A stretch of 64,000 nt of DNA from Clostridium_B lapidicellarium (GTDB taxonomy: Bacteria > Bacillota > Clostridia > Clostridiales > Clostridiaceae), in NCBI RefSeq assembly GCF_041224415.1, contig NZ_JBGFFE010000012.1, positions 1-64,000 of the forward strand, in the 5' to 3' direction. Under the pieces are notes generated by a model that saw only the letters and a list, made by a program, of their open reading frames with translations, had not been told where the DNA came from and made no database searches. Made by a program: the position numbers and the translations under genes. Positions 7,731 to 16,754 of this stretch are shown here, one piece after another. The number at the start of each line of letters is the position of its first letter. Position 1 is the stretch's first letter.

Positions 7731-10700
7731 ATGAAGAGCAATTTGAAACTGAATTAATACAATATATTACCAGTGGAACCATAACTAAACCTGAACACCT
7801 GGAAGGAATCAGCAACTTTATGGTTAGTGAAAAATCTGCTGATTACTGTGTGAAAACAAAGTTGTGGAAGTATGAACCAAAAATTAAAACTACAGACCAG
7901 CTTTGGGATAACTTCAAAGAAATTCTTGAGAGGCACAATCAAAGTACACTTGATCATCCGCTAAGTACTGTTGAATTTAATCAAGTTAAAAAGATTATAT
8001 CTGATATTCAAACACCATATGAAGCTGGACAATTTTTATATGGACTCAATGGTGTATCGCAAATCGAAATTGATTTAGATGACGGTCGTCACGTGTTTTT
8101 AACGGTTTTCGATCAAAAGCAAATTGGTGCTGGAGATACAGTTTATCAAGTAGTTAATCAAATTGAACGTCCTGCAGTTATTGCCGGGAAACAAAATCGT
8201 CGTTTTGATACTACACTTCTTATTAATGGTTTGCCTATCATACAAATTGAAGAAAAACGTGATACGCATGATGTCAATGAAGCACTGAATCAAATGCATC
8301 AATATTCTGAAGAAAATCAATATCGTGATATTTTTTCCACCTTGCAAATATTGGTGGCAATTACGCCAAATAACGTGAAGTATATGGCTAATACCACGCC
8401 GGATAAGTTCAATAAGGACTTTGCTTTTAACTGGCAGCGTAAAAGTGATAATACCATTGTTCGTAATTGGAAAGAGTTTGCGGATTCAATGCTAAGTATT
8501 CCAATGGCACATCAGATGGCTACTAATTATATGATTTTGGATGGCACAAAAAACAAACAAATGTTAAAAGTAATGCGTCCATATCAGGTATACGCCACTC
8601 AGAATGTAATTGAAAAATTAAAGAAAGTTGATTTTGAACTGGGTACAAATAAAGTAGGTTATGTTTGGCATACCACTGGTTCCGGCAAAACCATAACCAG
8701 TTTTAAAACAGCATGGCTTGCAAGCCGCATGCCCAAAGTTGACAAAGTTGTCTTCGTAGTGGATAGAATTGCTTTAACGAAACAGACAAATGAAAATTAC
8801 AGGGCCTATGACCCGGATGCTGGTGAAGATATGATTGGAAGTGTTCAAGATACCAATAATACTACTGATTTAAGCCGTAAATTAAAGAGCAAAGATAATA
8901 GTATCATTGTTACTTCTGTTCAAAAACTTGATACTTTAGTGAAACGTAAATCTTTTAAAGCACCTGATAAAAATATTGTATTTATCGTGGATGAGGCACA
9001 CCGTTCAACTGGCGGCGAAAGTTTTGCAAAGATACAAAAGGCTTTTAAGAAATCCGCCTGGGTTGGTTATACAGGAACACCCATGTTTGATGAAACTACC
9101 AGCGGTTTGCGAACTGAAGACATTTTTGGACCACTGCTACATGCCTATACTATTCGTGAAGCAATTGCAGACAGAAATGTTTTAGGTTTTAAAGTGGATT
9201 TTGAAACAACCATTGATGAAGAGCAAATGAAAACCAAATATCTGCCAAATTTCTACCGGGAACGCTATCCGAAGTGGACTGAACAACAGATTAAAGAGAA
9301 GATCAATAATCTAAGTCAGGAAGATATGGATGACGCAGTTGAACCAAGCTTTTATGATGAAAATCCGGATCATATCAAGTTAGTAGTTGAAGATATTTTC
9401 AAGAACTGGAGAAATCGTTCAAATGAAGGTAAATATAATGCCCTCTTTACCACTCATGTTGGTGGCGGGAAAGCCAGTACTCCAATGGCAATGATGTATT
9501 TTAGTGAATTTCAGCGAGTAAATGATGAGAATAGGAAAAATGGTGGTCAGACATTAAAAGTAGCAGTTACATTTAGCCAGAACTCATCCAATAATGATAG
9601 CATGCTTGTCGCCAATCAAGGTTTATATGATGCTATAAAGGCCTATAACAAAGAATTTGGTACAAGCTTTGGCATGGATGATGTAGCTGGATATACACAG
9701 GATGTTACTAGTCGTTTGAATAAAACTGCTACGGATAAGAACTTCCTGGATATTGTGATTGTGGTAGATCAGCTTTTGACTGGATTTGATGCACCGGAAC
9801 TTAATACACTTTATGTAGATAGAACACTTAAAGGAGCCGGACTTATTCAAGCCTATTCAAGGACAAATCGTATTGCTGACATGCAGGAAAAACCCTGGGG
9901 GCGTATTGTGAACTATCGCTGGCCTGCTCAAAATGAGAAGCTGATGAATGAAGCTCTCGCAATTTATGCCAATAAAGATTCAGCAATTTTATCAGAAAAT
10001 GAGCGGCGTAAATCCAACCAAAAAGATGGTATTATCGCTAAACCCTTTGAAGATATATTTAATGAAGTCAAAGAGGCTGTTCAGAAATTAGATGGCTTAA
10101 CTGATGAGTTTCAGCAATTACCACCTTCTGAGAAGCAAAAAGAAGATATGTTTGATTTGCTGCGTGATTATAATGCCGGTGTGGCTAAATTAAAACAATA
10201 TACACCTAAAGAAGTTGATGGAAATGCAGTAGGTTTCAATTACGACAATCCTGATGAATTAGTTGAAAAATTAGGCATGACAAGCGCTCAAGAAACCATG
10301 CTTACCACAGTTTTAACCAACGAGCTTAAACAGTATATGGCAAAGAAAAAGAAAATTCCTTTTGATCAAATTGAGTTAAGAATGACCCACGTCAAGGATG
10401 TGAAAATAGATTATGATTATTTAACTGAATTGGTGGAACAATTATTAAACCAGGTGCATGAGGGCAAAAGTCAGGAAGCGCAAGCTACGAAAGAGAAAAT
10501 TGATCAGTTTGCCACTGGTTTGGAAGACAGAAATTACGCTGCGAAGATTATGAATGCAGCAATTGCTATTATCAAAGGGCATTTTCCACCGGAAGGTTAT
10601 AATCTTAAATATCCAGTAAAATTGAGAGATAGTGAACAAATTATTCAAGCAGCCAACAATGTCAGCCTTGATAGAATGTTCCTGGATTTTCGAGTGAAGT

Positions 10701-10936
10701 GGGGAATTACAGATATTATTACAAGTGCCCAGATGCGTGAATTATTTAGTCATCATCGTTATGATATGCAGGATTTGGATGATACTGGCCAAATCCGGGA
10801 TATAATTGCCAAAGCAAGCAGGGATTATAAGACGTTGGCACATGATGAAAAGATACAATCTTTGTCTAAAATCAGGTATCGTAATGGTTTGCGTAAAGCC
10901 ATTTATGAATTGGCCGATGAGCATGCTGAAAGCTAA
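7727..10936 (+). CDS. hsdR: Type I restriction enzyme, R subunit
   Basis: A 1069-residue motor and nuclease subunit that, with HsdM and HsdS, translocates DNA using ATP and cleaves unmodified DNA at a distance. The N-terminal nuclease domain contains TTLLINGLPIIQIEEKR, with the PD-(D/E)XK-type E-x-K around residue 172. The SF2 helicase core has Walker A HTTGSGKT (about 314-321), DEAH box IVDEAHRS (about 418-425), TGTPMF, and motif VI region QAYSRTNR. The C-terminal 300 residues are helical. Length is normal and all catalytic motifs look intact. It overlaps the upstream half-hsdS by 4 bp and is followed after 74 bp by full-length hsdS. Confidence 0.95.
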   Translation: MNEEQFETELIQYITSGTITKPEHLEGISNFMVSEKSADYCVKTKLWKYEPKIKTTDQLWDNFKEILERHNQSTLDHPLSTVEFNQVKKIISDIQTPYEAGQFLYGLNGVSQIEIDLDDGRHVFLTVFDQKQIGAGDTVYQVVNQIERPAVIAGKQNRRFDTTLLINGLPIIQIEEKRDTHDVNEALNQMHQYSEENQYRDIFSTLQILVAITPNNVKYMANTTPDKFNKDFAFNWQRKSDNTIVRNWKEFADSMLSIPMAHQMATNYMILDGTKNKQMLKVMRPYQVYATQNVIEKLKKVDFELGTNKVGYVWHTTGSGKTITSFKTAWLASRMPKVDKVVFVVDRIALTKQTNENYRAYDPDAGEDMIGSVQDTNNTTDLSRKLKSKDNSIIVTSVQKLDTLVKRKSFKAPDKNIVFIVDEAHRSTGGESFAKIQKAFKKSAWVGYTGTPMFDETTSGLRTEDIFGPLLHAYTIREAIADRNVLGFKVDFETTIDEEQMKTKYLPNFYRERYPKWTEQQIKEKINNLSQEDMDDAVEPSFYDENPDHIKLVVEDIFKNWRNRSNEGKYNALFTTHVGGGKASTPMAMMYFSEFQRVNDENRKNGGQTLKVAVTFSQNSSNNDSMLVANQGLYDAIKAYNKEFGTSFGMDDVAGYTQDVTSRLNKTATDKNFLDIVIVVDQLLTGFDAPELNTLYVDRTLKGAGLIQAYSRTNRIADMQEKPWGRIVNYRWPAQNEKLMNEALAIYANKDSAILSENERRKSNQKDGIIAKPFEDIFNEVKEAVQKLDGLTDEFQQLPPSEKQKEDMFDLLRDYNAGVAKLKQYTPKEVDGNAVGFNYDNPDELVEKLGMTSAQETMLTTVLTNELKQYMAKKKKIPFDQIELRMTHVKDVKIDYDYLTELVEQLLNQVHEGKSQEAQATKEKIDQFATGLEDRNYAAKIMNAAIAIIKGHFPPEGYNLKYPVKLRDSEQIIQAANNVSLDRMFLDFRVKWGITDIITSAQMRELFSHHRYDMQDLDDTGQIRDIIAKASRDYKTLAHDEKIQSLSKIRYRNGLRKAIYELADEHAES

Positions 10937-11010
10937 TTTATATCTAATAAAACTTTAAAATTAATTATTGAACTGCTAATTATCAATTGACAGTTAAGAT
11001 AGGAGATAAA

Positions 11011-12276
11011 ATGGATAAAAATAAAGCAAATGTACCTAAAATAAGATTTCCAGGATTTACCGACCCTTGGGAACAGCGTAAGCTAGGTGAGGTTGCTGAA
11101 ATTATTGGTGGAGGCACTCCTAGTACGGGCAATCCTAAATATTGGGATGGTGACGTAGACTGGTATTCTCCTGTAGAGATTGGTAAACAAATTTACGTTG
11201 ATAATAGCCAAAAGAAAATCACTGAACTTGGATTGCAAAAGAGTTCAGCAAAAATTTTACCAGTTGGCACTGTGTTGTTTACATCACGTGCTGGTATCGG
11301 AAACACTGCTATATTAGCAAAAGAAGGATGTACTAACCAAGGTTTTCAATCTATCGTTCCGCATAAAGATGAGTTAGATAGCTACTTTATTTTTTCTCGT
11401 ACTCACGAATTAAAACAGTACGGTGAAACAAATGGAGCTGGATCTACGTTTATGGAAATATCCGGTAAACAAATGGCAAAGATGCCGATTTTGATTCCAA
11501 GTATGGAAGAACAAGATAAAATTGGCGATTTTTTCGAGAAGCTTGACAATCTTATCACCCTTCATCAGCGTAAGTTAAATCACTTGAAGGATAAGAAGAA
11601 AGGTTTGTTGCAAAAAATGTTTCCGAAAAATGGCGAAGATTTTCCTGAACTTCGTTTCCCGGGATTTACTGATTCTTGGGAACAGCGTAAGCTAGGAGAT
11701 GTCATGAATATAATTACAGATTATGTTGCAGCAGGTTCATTTGCAGATATAGCTAAAAATGTACAATATGATAGCAATCCTAGTTATGCGCAATTAGTAA
11801 GAACTGTAGATATAAAGAAAAAATTTTGTAATAATGGTTTTGTTTATATTGATAAAAAAGCGTTTGAATATCTTTGGCGAGTTAATCTTGATGAAGAGTG
11901 TATAATTCTTCCTAATATTGGAGCAAACATTGGAGAAGTATACTATTTATCACCAGTTGACCTCCCTTACAAAAATAATGTTTTGGGACCTAATGCGATT
12001 CTATTGAAAACTACTGAGAATACAAAATTAATTTATACATTATTTCAGACAGAGTATTTTCAAAATAAATTATCACTAATTGTGGCATCAAGTGGTCAAC
12101 CTAAATTTAATAAAACAGAATTAAAACAAATAGATTTAGTATTACCTAATATAGAAGAGCAAGAGTGTATTGGAGAGTTTTTCTCCAACTTCGACAATCT
12201 TATCAACCTTCATCAACGTAAGTTAAATCATTTGAAAGAACAAAAGAAAGCATTACTACAACAGATGTTTATATAA
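11011..12276 (+). CDS. hsdS: Type I specificity subunit, two TRDs
   Basis: A 421-residue HsdS with two variable target-recognition domains, each preceded by a near-identical segment (PGFTDPWEQRKL and PGFTDSWEQRKL) and followed by a conserved helix (LITLHQRKLNHLK and LINLHQRKLNHLK). It sets the bipartite DNA sequence recognised by both methylase and nuclease. ATG 11011 is chosen because AGGAG lies at 11001-11005; the longer frame from 10987 has no comparable site. The conserved segments are also direct DNA repeats shared with a silent cassette at 14770-15285, so this gene is a likely target of recombination. Confidence 0.93.
   Translation: MDKNKANVPKIRFPGFTDPWEQRKLGEVAEIIGGGTPSTGNPKYWDGDVDWYSPVEIGKQIYVDNSQKKITELGLQKSSAKILPVGTVLFTSRAGIGNTAILAKEGCTNQGFQSIVPHKDELDSYFIFSRTHELKQYGETNGAGSTFMEISGKQMAKMPILIPSMEEQDKIGDFFEKLDNLITLHQRKLNHLKDKKKGLLQKMFPKNGEDFPELRFPGFTDSWEQRKLGDVMNIITDYVAAGSFADIAKNVQYDSNPSYAQLVRTVDIKKKFCNNGFVYIDKKAFEYLWRVNLDEECIILPNIGANIGEVYYLSPVDLPYKNNVLGPNAILLKTTENTKLIYTLFQTEYFQNKLSLIVASSGQPKFNKTELKQIDLVLPNIEEQECIGEFFSNFDNLINLHQRKLNHLKEQKKALLQQMFI
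11068..11085 (+). repeat. 5' specificity-cassette repeat (three copies)
   Basis: TGGGAACAGCGTAAGCTA occurs here, at 11677-11694, and (last base differing) at 14773-14789, always at the start of a target-recognition domain and always in the same orientation. Confidence 0.85.
11551..11571 (+). repeat. 3' specificity-cassette repeat (three copies)
   Basis: A 21-bp segment (CTTATCACCC then TTCATCAGCGT) closes the first target-recognition domain. It is identical at 15265-15285, the end of the silent cassette, and has two mismatches at 12199-12219. Confidence 0.85.
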
Positions 12277-12343
12277 ACAGAGTTCTTTGTTTCAGGTGTT
12301 TTTTTGACACCACCTGAAGTTTAGAAATCGTTATCCAGGAGTG

Positions 12344-12389
12344 TAGCTGCCCTTATCTGTCACTTTGGCAGTATTAGGGCAGGTAGCTA
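12344..12389 (+). promoter_or_regulatory. Hairpin between hsdS and hsdM
   Basis: TAGCTGCCCTTAT on the left can pair with ATTAGGGCAGGTAGCTA on the right (with a small bulge) around a 17-nt loop. A second, shorter hairpin (TTCAGGTG with CACCTGAA) lies at about 12291-12318. Neither has a T tract on the plus strand. They may slow read-through or stabilise mRNA ends between hsdS and hsdM. Confidence 0.4.
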
Positions 12390-12428
12390 TCGGATGAAAT
12401 AATTTGAAAAGAGAAAGGAATTAAGACA

Positions 12429-14018
12429 ATGAGCAATAATATGCAAACAATTACTAGTAAACTTTGGGCTATGGCAAATGAACTGCGCGGCACAATGGAT
12501 GCGTCGGAGTACAAAAACTATATCCTGTCATTTATGTTTTACAGATATCTTTCGGAACATCAAGAACAGTATTTGGTAAAAAATAATGTTATTGACGCTG
12601 CAGAGGGAGAATCTATCAATGATGCTTATCTAAAACAAGCGGCAGGTGTAGATTTGGCTGACTATTTACAAGATATTTCATCAAGTTTGGGATATGCAAT
12701 TGCGCCGAATGATACATGGAAGTCTTTGATTAATAAAATTAATGATTCACAGGTTATTCCCAGCGACTATCAAACTATTTTTGATAACTTTAATAAGAAT
12801 GCGGAATTAAATAAAGAAGCGGTGAAAGATTTCCGCGGTATATTCAACGATATTAACCTGGGAGATACACGTCTTGGAAGTTCTACAAATGAACGTGCAA
12901 AATCACTTAACAATGTAGTTAAGTTAGTGGATGAAATTGAATACAAGGGAGATGATGGGAAAGACATTCTAGGTGAAATCTATGAATACTTAATCGGTAA
13001 ATTTGCTGCAAGTGCTGGTAAAAAGGGTGGGGAATTTTATACACCTCATCAAGTAAGTAAGATTTTGGCTAAAATAGTCACGAGTGGTGTAGAAAAATCG
13101 AATGAATTTTTCAATGTATATGACCCGACAATGGGCTCAGGTTCCCTGCTGCTTACTGTTGGACAAGAATTGCCTGATGGTACTCCTATAAAGTATTTTG
13201 GTCAAGAGCTGAATACAACAACATATAATTTGGCCCGTATGAACTTGATGATGCACAATGTGTCTTATAACAATATGACATTAAACAATGCTGATACTTT
13301 GGAAAACGATTGGCCGGATGGGCCAGACGAAAATGGGATTGACCACCCGCGCAGTTTTGATGCAGTGGTCGCAAATCCACCGTATTCTGCGAAATGGGAT
13401 AATGATAAAACCAAGTTAAAAGATCCGCGTTTTAGCGATTATGGGAAATTGGCACCAGCCTCAAAAGCAGATTATGCTTTTGTATTACATGGTATATATC
13501 ATTTAAACAACACTGGCACGATGGCTATTGTTTTGCCTCACGGTGTGCTGTTTCGTGGTGCAGCAGAGGGCAAAATCCGTCAAACTCTGATTGAAAAAAA
13601 TTATCTCGATGCGGTTATTGGTCTGCCGGCTAACTTATTTTATGGGACAAGTATACCGACAATCATTTTAGTATTTAAGAAGAATCGTAAAACGAAAGAG
13701 ATATTATTTATTGATGCAAGTAGTGATTTTGAAAAGGGGAAGAATCAAAATAACTTAAATGATGAAAATATAGATAAAATCATCAATACATTTAAAGAAC
13801 GTAAAGATGTTGATAAATATGCTCACGTGGCATCAATTGAGGAAATCAGGGAAAATGAGTTTAACTTGAATATTCCACGTTATGTTGATACTTTTGAAGA
13901 AGAAGCTCCAATTGATTTGGAAGAGGTAAATAAGCAATTAAAGCAAGACAATAAGGAAATCGCAGAACTCGAAGCAAAGATTAATGAACAATTGAAGATT
14001 TTAGGTGTAAAAATTTAG
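12429..14018 (+). CDS. hsdM: Type I modification subunit (N6-adenine methyltransferase)
   Basis: A 529-residue HsdM. The N-terminal helical domain (about 1-150) is followed by the catalytic domain with SAM-binding motif I YDPTMGSGSLLL (about residues 230-241) and catalytic motif IV NPPYSAKW (about 315-322), diagnostic of N6-adenine methylation. The C-terminus (EEVNKQLKQDNKEIAELEAK) is a coiled coil that contacts HsdS. AAAGGA precedes ATG 12429. Position last, after S, and separated from it by hairpins, is unusual: M normally precedes S. The protein looks fully functional. Confidence 0.95.
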   Translation: MSNNMQTITSKLWAMANELRGTMDASEYKNYILSFMFYRYLSEHQEQYLVKNNVIDAAEGESINDAYLKQAAGVDLADYLQDISSSLGYAIAPNDTWKSLINKINDSQVIPSDYQTIFDNFNKNAELNKEAVKDFRGIFNDINLGDTRLGSSTNERAKSLNNVVKLVDEIEYKGDDGKDILGEIYEYLIGKFAASAGKKGGEFYTPHQVSKILAKIVTSGVEKSNEFFNVYDPTMGSGSLLLTVGQELPDGTPIKYFGQELNTTTYNLARMNLMMHNVSYNNMTLNNADTLENDWPDGPDENGIDHPRSFDAVVANPPYSAKWDNDKTKLKDPRFSDYGKLAPASKADYAFVLHGIYHLNNTGTMAIVLPHGVLFRGAAEGKIRQTLIEKNYLDAVIGLPANLFYGTSIPTIILVFKKNRKTKEILFIDASSDFEKGKNQNNLNDENIDKIINTFKERKDVDKYAHVASIEEIRENEFNLNIPRYVDTFEEEAPIDLEEVNKQLKQDNKEIAELEAKINEQLKILGVKI

Positions 14019-14136
14019 ATTTGCTGGTGGTGGGAACAGTGTGAGTTAGATGTGATTTTAAATTTTATATAAGTAGGATATTTTTATCCTACTTATGGTA
14101 TAATATAAACATATTATAGTATTAGGAGGAGTTTCA

Positions 14137-14382
14137 ATGCTGATAAATACTAAAAAGATAGTTTCAATGTCAGAGGCTAACCAGAATTTTTCTAAAGTAG
14201 CCAAGATGGTTGATGAGGACAAATCGGTAGTTATTATGAAAAATAACAAGCCCAAATATGTAGTTTTGGACTTTGAAGAATTCACTAAAGAAGCTGTATC
14301 TGAAGAACAGACCCTTGATAGGACTGCAGATAAAATTCTTGAAGAAAATATAGAAGCTTTTAAGGAACTGGCTGATAGATGA
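14137..14382 (+). CDS. Phd/YefM-family antitoxin, intact
   Basis: An 81-residue protein with the classic N-terminal Phd fold: SMSEANQNFSKVAKMVDEDK, then VVIMKNNKPKYVVLDFEEF. Such proteins repress their own operon and neutralise a Doc or RelE toxin through the C-terminal tail. AGGAGG lies seven bases before ATG 14137 and a plausible -10 (TATAAT) at about 14099. The stop codon overlaps the start of a doc-like gene at 14379 (ATGA), the standard phd-doc arrangement, but that toxin is gutted. The antitoxin itself shows no lesion. Confidence 0.88.
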   Translation: MLINTKKIVSMSEANQNFSKVAKMVDEDKSVVIMKNNKPKYVVLDFEEFTKEAVSEEQTLDRTADKILEENIEAFKELADR

Positions 14383-14535
14383 AATATATATCTTTGGAAT
14401 ATATAATAAAATTGCATGATAAGATGATAGATATTACAGGTGGATCAAAAGGAATTAGTCGATTTAGGTGTGGATATAGCATCCGGAAAGTTAAATCAGA
14501 AAGATATAATATCCTGGATAGAAAATCATAAATAA
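14379..14535 (+). pseudogene. Doc toxin with internal deletion
   Basis: The first 27 codons (MKYISLEYIIKLHDKMIDIT, then GGSKGIS) match the N-terminus of Doc-type Fic proteins, which inactivate EF-Tu. After 14461 the sequence matches the Doc C-terminus (DLGVDIASGKLNQKDIISWI) but in another frame. About 70 central codons, including the catalytic H-P-F-x-x-G-N-x-R loop, are missing. The toxin cannot be active. The overlap with the intact antitoxin shows the original operon. Confidence 0.75.
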
Positions 14536-14592
14536 GTATTTACTTTTTTATGGTAGGTGCTTATTATTTATGCCTGAGAAAATGATGATACC

Positions 14593-14748
14593 ATGAATTC
14601 CACAATGCTTATGGAGACAGTTAAACGGCTAAACGAATTTACAAGTATGATTATACCCAATTATGATATCTGTCTTTTAATTGATATTGCAAAATATAAG
14701 AAACCAGAAGCTCCTGCTGATATAATTAAAAATTGGATCTGGAGCTAA
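14593..14748 (+). CDS. Unidentified 51-codon ORF
   Basis: Starts MNSTMLMETVKRLNEFTSMI and ends ADIIKNWIWS. There is no clear ribosome binding site and no recognised family. It sits between the broken doc gene and the silent hsdS cassette and may itself be a fragment of a larger lost gene. Confidence 0.25.
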   Translation: MNSTMLMETVKRLNEFTSMIIPNYDICLLIDIAKYKKPEAPADIIKNWIWS

Positions 14749-14769
14749 TGCGTTTACTTTCTCACACTT

Positions 14770-15315
14770 GCTTGGGAACAGCGTAAGCTTAAGGAAGTTC
14801 TTGATTTGCTTAAAGATGGCACTCACGGAACTCATAAAGATGTTGATTATGGTGTGTACTTGCTTAGTGCAAAAAACGTTAAAAATGGGAAAATCTTTAT
14901 TGATGAAACGGATAGAAAAATATCTGAGGAAGAATATAAAGCAATTCATAAAAATTTCAGTTTGAAAAGAGGAGATGTCCTTTTAACTATTGTTGGTTCT
15001 ATTGGAGAAACTGCAATTCTTAAAAATCCTGTGGGTATAACGTTTCAACGTAGTGTTGCATACCTTAGACCGAATGATGAGATTACATCAGAATTTCTCT
15101 TTACGACAATCAAGACTGAAAGATTCCAACGTGAATTAAAGAATAGACAAGTAGTATCTGCTCAACCTGGAATTTATCTTGGTGATTTATCAGTAATTCC
15201 AATTCAGATACCAAATGAAGCTGAACAGAAGAAAATTGGTGAGTTTTTTAGTAACATAGATGACCTTATCACCCTTCATCAGCGTGAGTCATTTTTGATA
15301 ATGATTCCTTGTTAA
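14770..15315 (+). pseudogene. Silent HsdS specificity cassette (one TRD)
   Basis: The frame begins AWEQRKLKEVLDLLKDGTH without a start codon or ribosome binding site; the TTG at 14806 is only an ORF-finder start. It encodes a third target-recognition domain different from both in hsdS, ending IGEFFSNIDDLITLHQR at the same 21-bp repeat found in hsdS. Beyond that repeat (15285) HsdS similarity stops and the frame ends at 15315, overlapping the end of the convergent recombinase gene. This is what a donor cassette for specificity switching looks like: one recognition domain exactly bounded by the repeats that bound the active ones. All copies lie in the same orientation, so simple inversion cannot exchange them; gene conversion or an excised circle could. 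Confidence 0.75.
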
Positions 15316-16238
15316 CTTAGCCCTGACAATGAACGCATAATTAAATCTACGTCCTTATTTTGAAGTTCCTGAATAATATGTAAATAGGTTTTTTGGGTTG
15401 TTGTCATACTAGCATGCCCCAACCTTCTTGCGACACTCGCAATTGATACACCAGCAAATAACAAAAGGGAGGCATGGGTGTGGCGTAATCCGTGAATTGA
15501 AATTACTGGAACCTTTGCATTTTTACAGTGTCTTGTTAATATATTATTAACAGTTGAATTATATACTTTGTTTTTTGTAAATATAGGTTTATCTTCCGGC
15601 AATCCCTTTAGTAATTCAGAAAACTGAATTACTGTTTGCCAGTCTATTTCTACTTTGCGTACAGAGGATTGATTTTTTGTCGGAAGAAAGCCGCCGCTTC
15701 CTTTATAATTCCATGTTTTACTGATTGAAAGAATCTGATGTGAAAAATCAAAATCTTTAGGTGTAAGTGCTAATGCTTCTGAAAAGCGCATCCCGTTTTT
15801 TGCAACTAATAGTATGAACCAATCCCAGCTTACTTCAGACTTTAAATCAAGATTGCTTAATAGAGTATGCAGCTCAAACTGATTCAGGTACTTTGTTTTT
15901 TTATACCTTGGAGTTTTTCCCTTAATTATTGCTTTTCGCGTAGGATCCCTATCAATTAGACCTTCATCCACTGCATCCAAAATCGCAGCTTTTAATTGAT
16001 GATGAAAATCCATCGTTGTTTGACGCTCATGCCATGCAGCATAGTCATTAAGTAATTGTTGGTAGGTTATACGATTCAAATCGCAAATTATAAGGTCTGG
16101 AATAAGTTTTTCAAGCCACTTTTTCGTCATAAGATATTTATCCATAGTCACTTTTCTTACAGCACCATCTTTGTAGACTGTAATCCATTGCCCATAATAT
16201 TGGTAAAATAGATCAGTTTCTTTTACTTTTTCTAACAT
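15312..16238 (-). CDS. Tyrosine recombinase/integrase next to hsdS cassette
   Basis: A 308-residue phage-type integrase. The N-terminal SAM-like core-binding domain covers about residues 20-110. The catalytic domain has Arg in KNGMRFSEALAL, the H-x-x-R box HGLRHTHASLLLF, then GHASMTTTQKTYLH with the nucleophilic Tyr. All key residues appear present. ATG 16238 is preferred over 16286 because GGGAGG lies just upstream. The gene is convergent with, and its end touches, the silent specificity cassette. Recombinases in this position are known in phase-variable Type I loci, where they shuffle hsdS; an alternative is that it belongs to a decayed mobile element. No excisionase is adjacent. Confidence 0.9.
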   Translation of the reverse strand: MLEKVKETDLFYQYYGQWITVYKDGAVRKVTMDKYLMTKKWLEKLIPDLIICDLNRITYQQLLNDYAAWHERQTTMDFHHQLKAAILDAVDEGLIDRDPTRKAIIKGKTPRYKKTKYLNQFELHTLLSNLDLKSEVSWDWFILLVAKNGMRFSEALALTPKDFDFSHQILSISKTWNYKGSGGFLPTKNQSSVRKVEIDWQTVIQFSELLKGLPEDKPIFTKNKVYNSTVNNILTRHCKNAKVPVISIHGLRHTHASLLLFAGVSIASVARRLGHASMTTTQKTYLHIIQELQNKDVDLIMRSLSGLS

Positions 16239-16606
16239 TATTAATTCCTCCCTTTGATTTATCGAAAATTGCCTCACGCTGATCATTTAAATGAGATATT
16301 GCTTGCTTAATTCTTTTTGAAATAATTAGTGTGTGCATAAATCAATAATTGGAAAAACGCACCTATTTTCTTAGTATAACCATATATTAGAATTTAGTAG
16401 TTAGTATTTTACCTCAGCGTTATTCTTAACAGGTATCTTAACCGAGGTTGGAGGTCTGCATCTAGTAATCACCGCACTAAAGGAAGCAAGTAAAAGAGGA
16501 ATAGTGAAAAAGCATAGCCTTACTTATTGGATTGGCTCAATTAATGAAAGAATATATATAAACCTGCATATTTGCATAATAATATAAACTAGCAGAATTC
16601 CAAGGA
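16239..16606. other. Intergenic region with a possible short relic
   Basis: Plus-strand translation around 16440-16560 gives an uninterrupted, protein-like run (GLHLVITALKEASKRGIVKK, then HSLTYWIGSINERI) faintly like the C-terminal domain of DnaD replication proteins. It has no start codon and is too short to assign. Nothing else is recognisable. Confidence 0.3.
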
Positions 16607-16653
16607 GCTGTCGCATTAGCATAAAAAACAAGCTAACGCGGCAGCGTTTTTTT
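16607..16653 (+). terminator. Rho-independent terminator
   Basis: GCTGTCGCATTAGC (16607-16620) pairs with GCTAACGCGGCAGC (16632-16645), with one G-T and one mismatch, followed by GTTTTTTT. It points rightwards and therefore terminates something from the recombinase upstream region rather than the minus-strand operon. Confidence 0.8.
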
Positions 16654-16754
16654 GTATTCAGGATATCACAGATTTTACCTGTAGTTCTGAACTACCATTT
16701 TTTTCATTGCAGAGAACTCAATTACATTTTTATAATGTACTTTAAGCATAGATT

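Noticed and set aside
10987..16238. hsdS locus as a classic inversion-type phase switch
   Set aside because: All repeat copies I located are in direct orientation, so inversion between them is not possible in the present arrangement.
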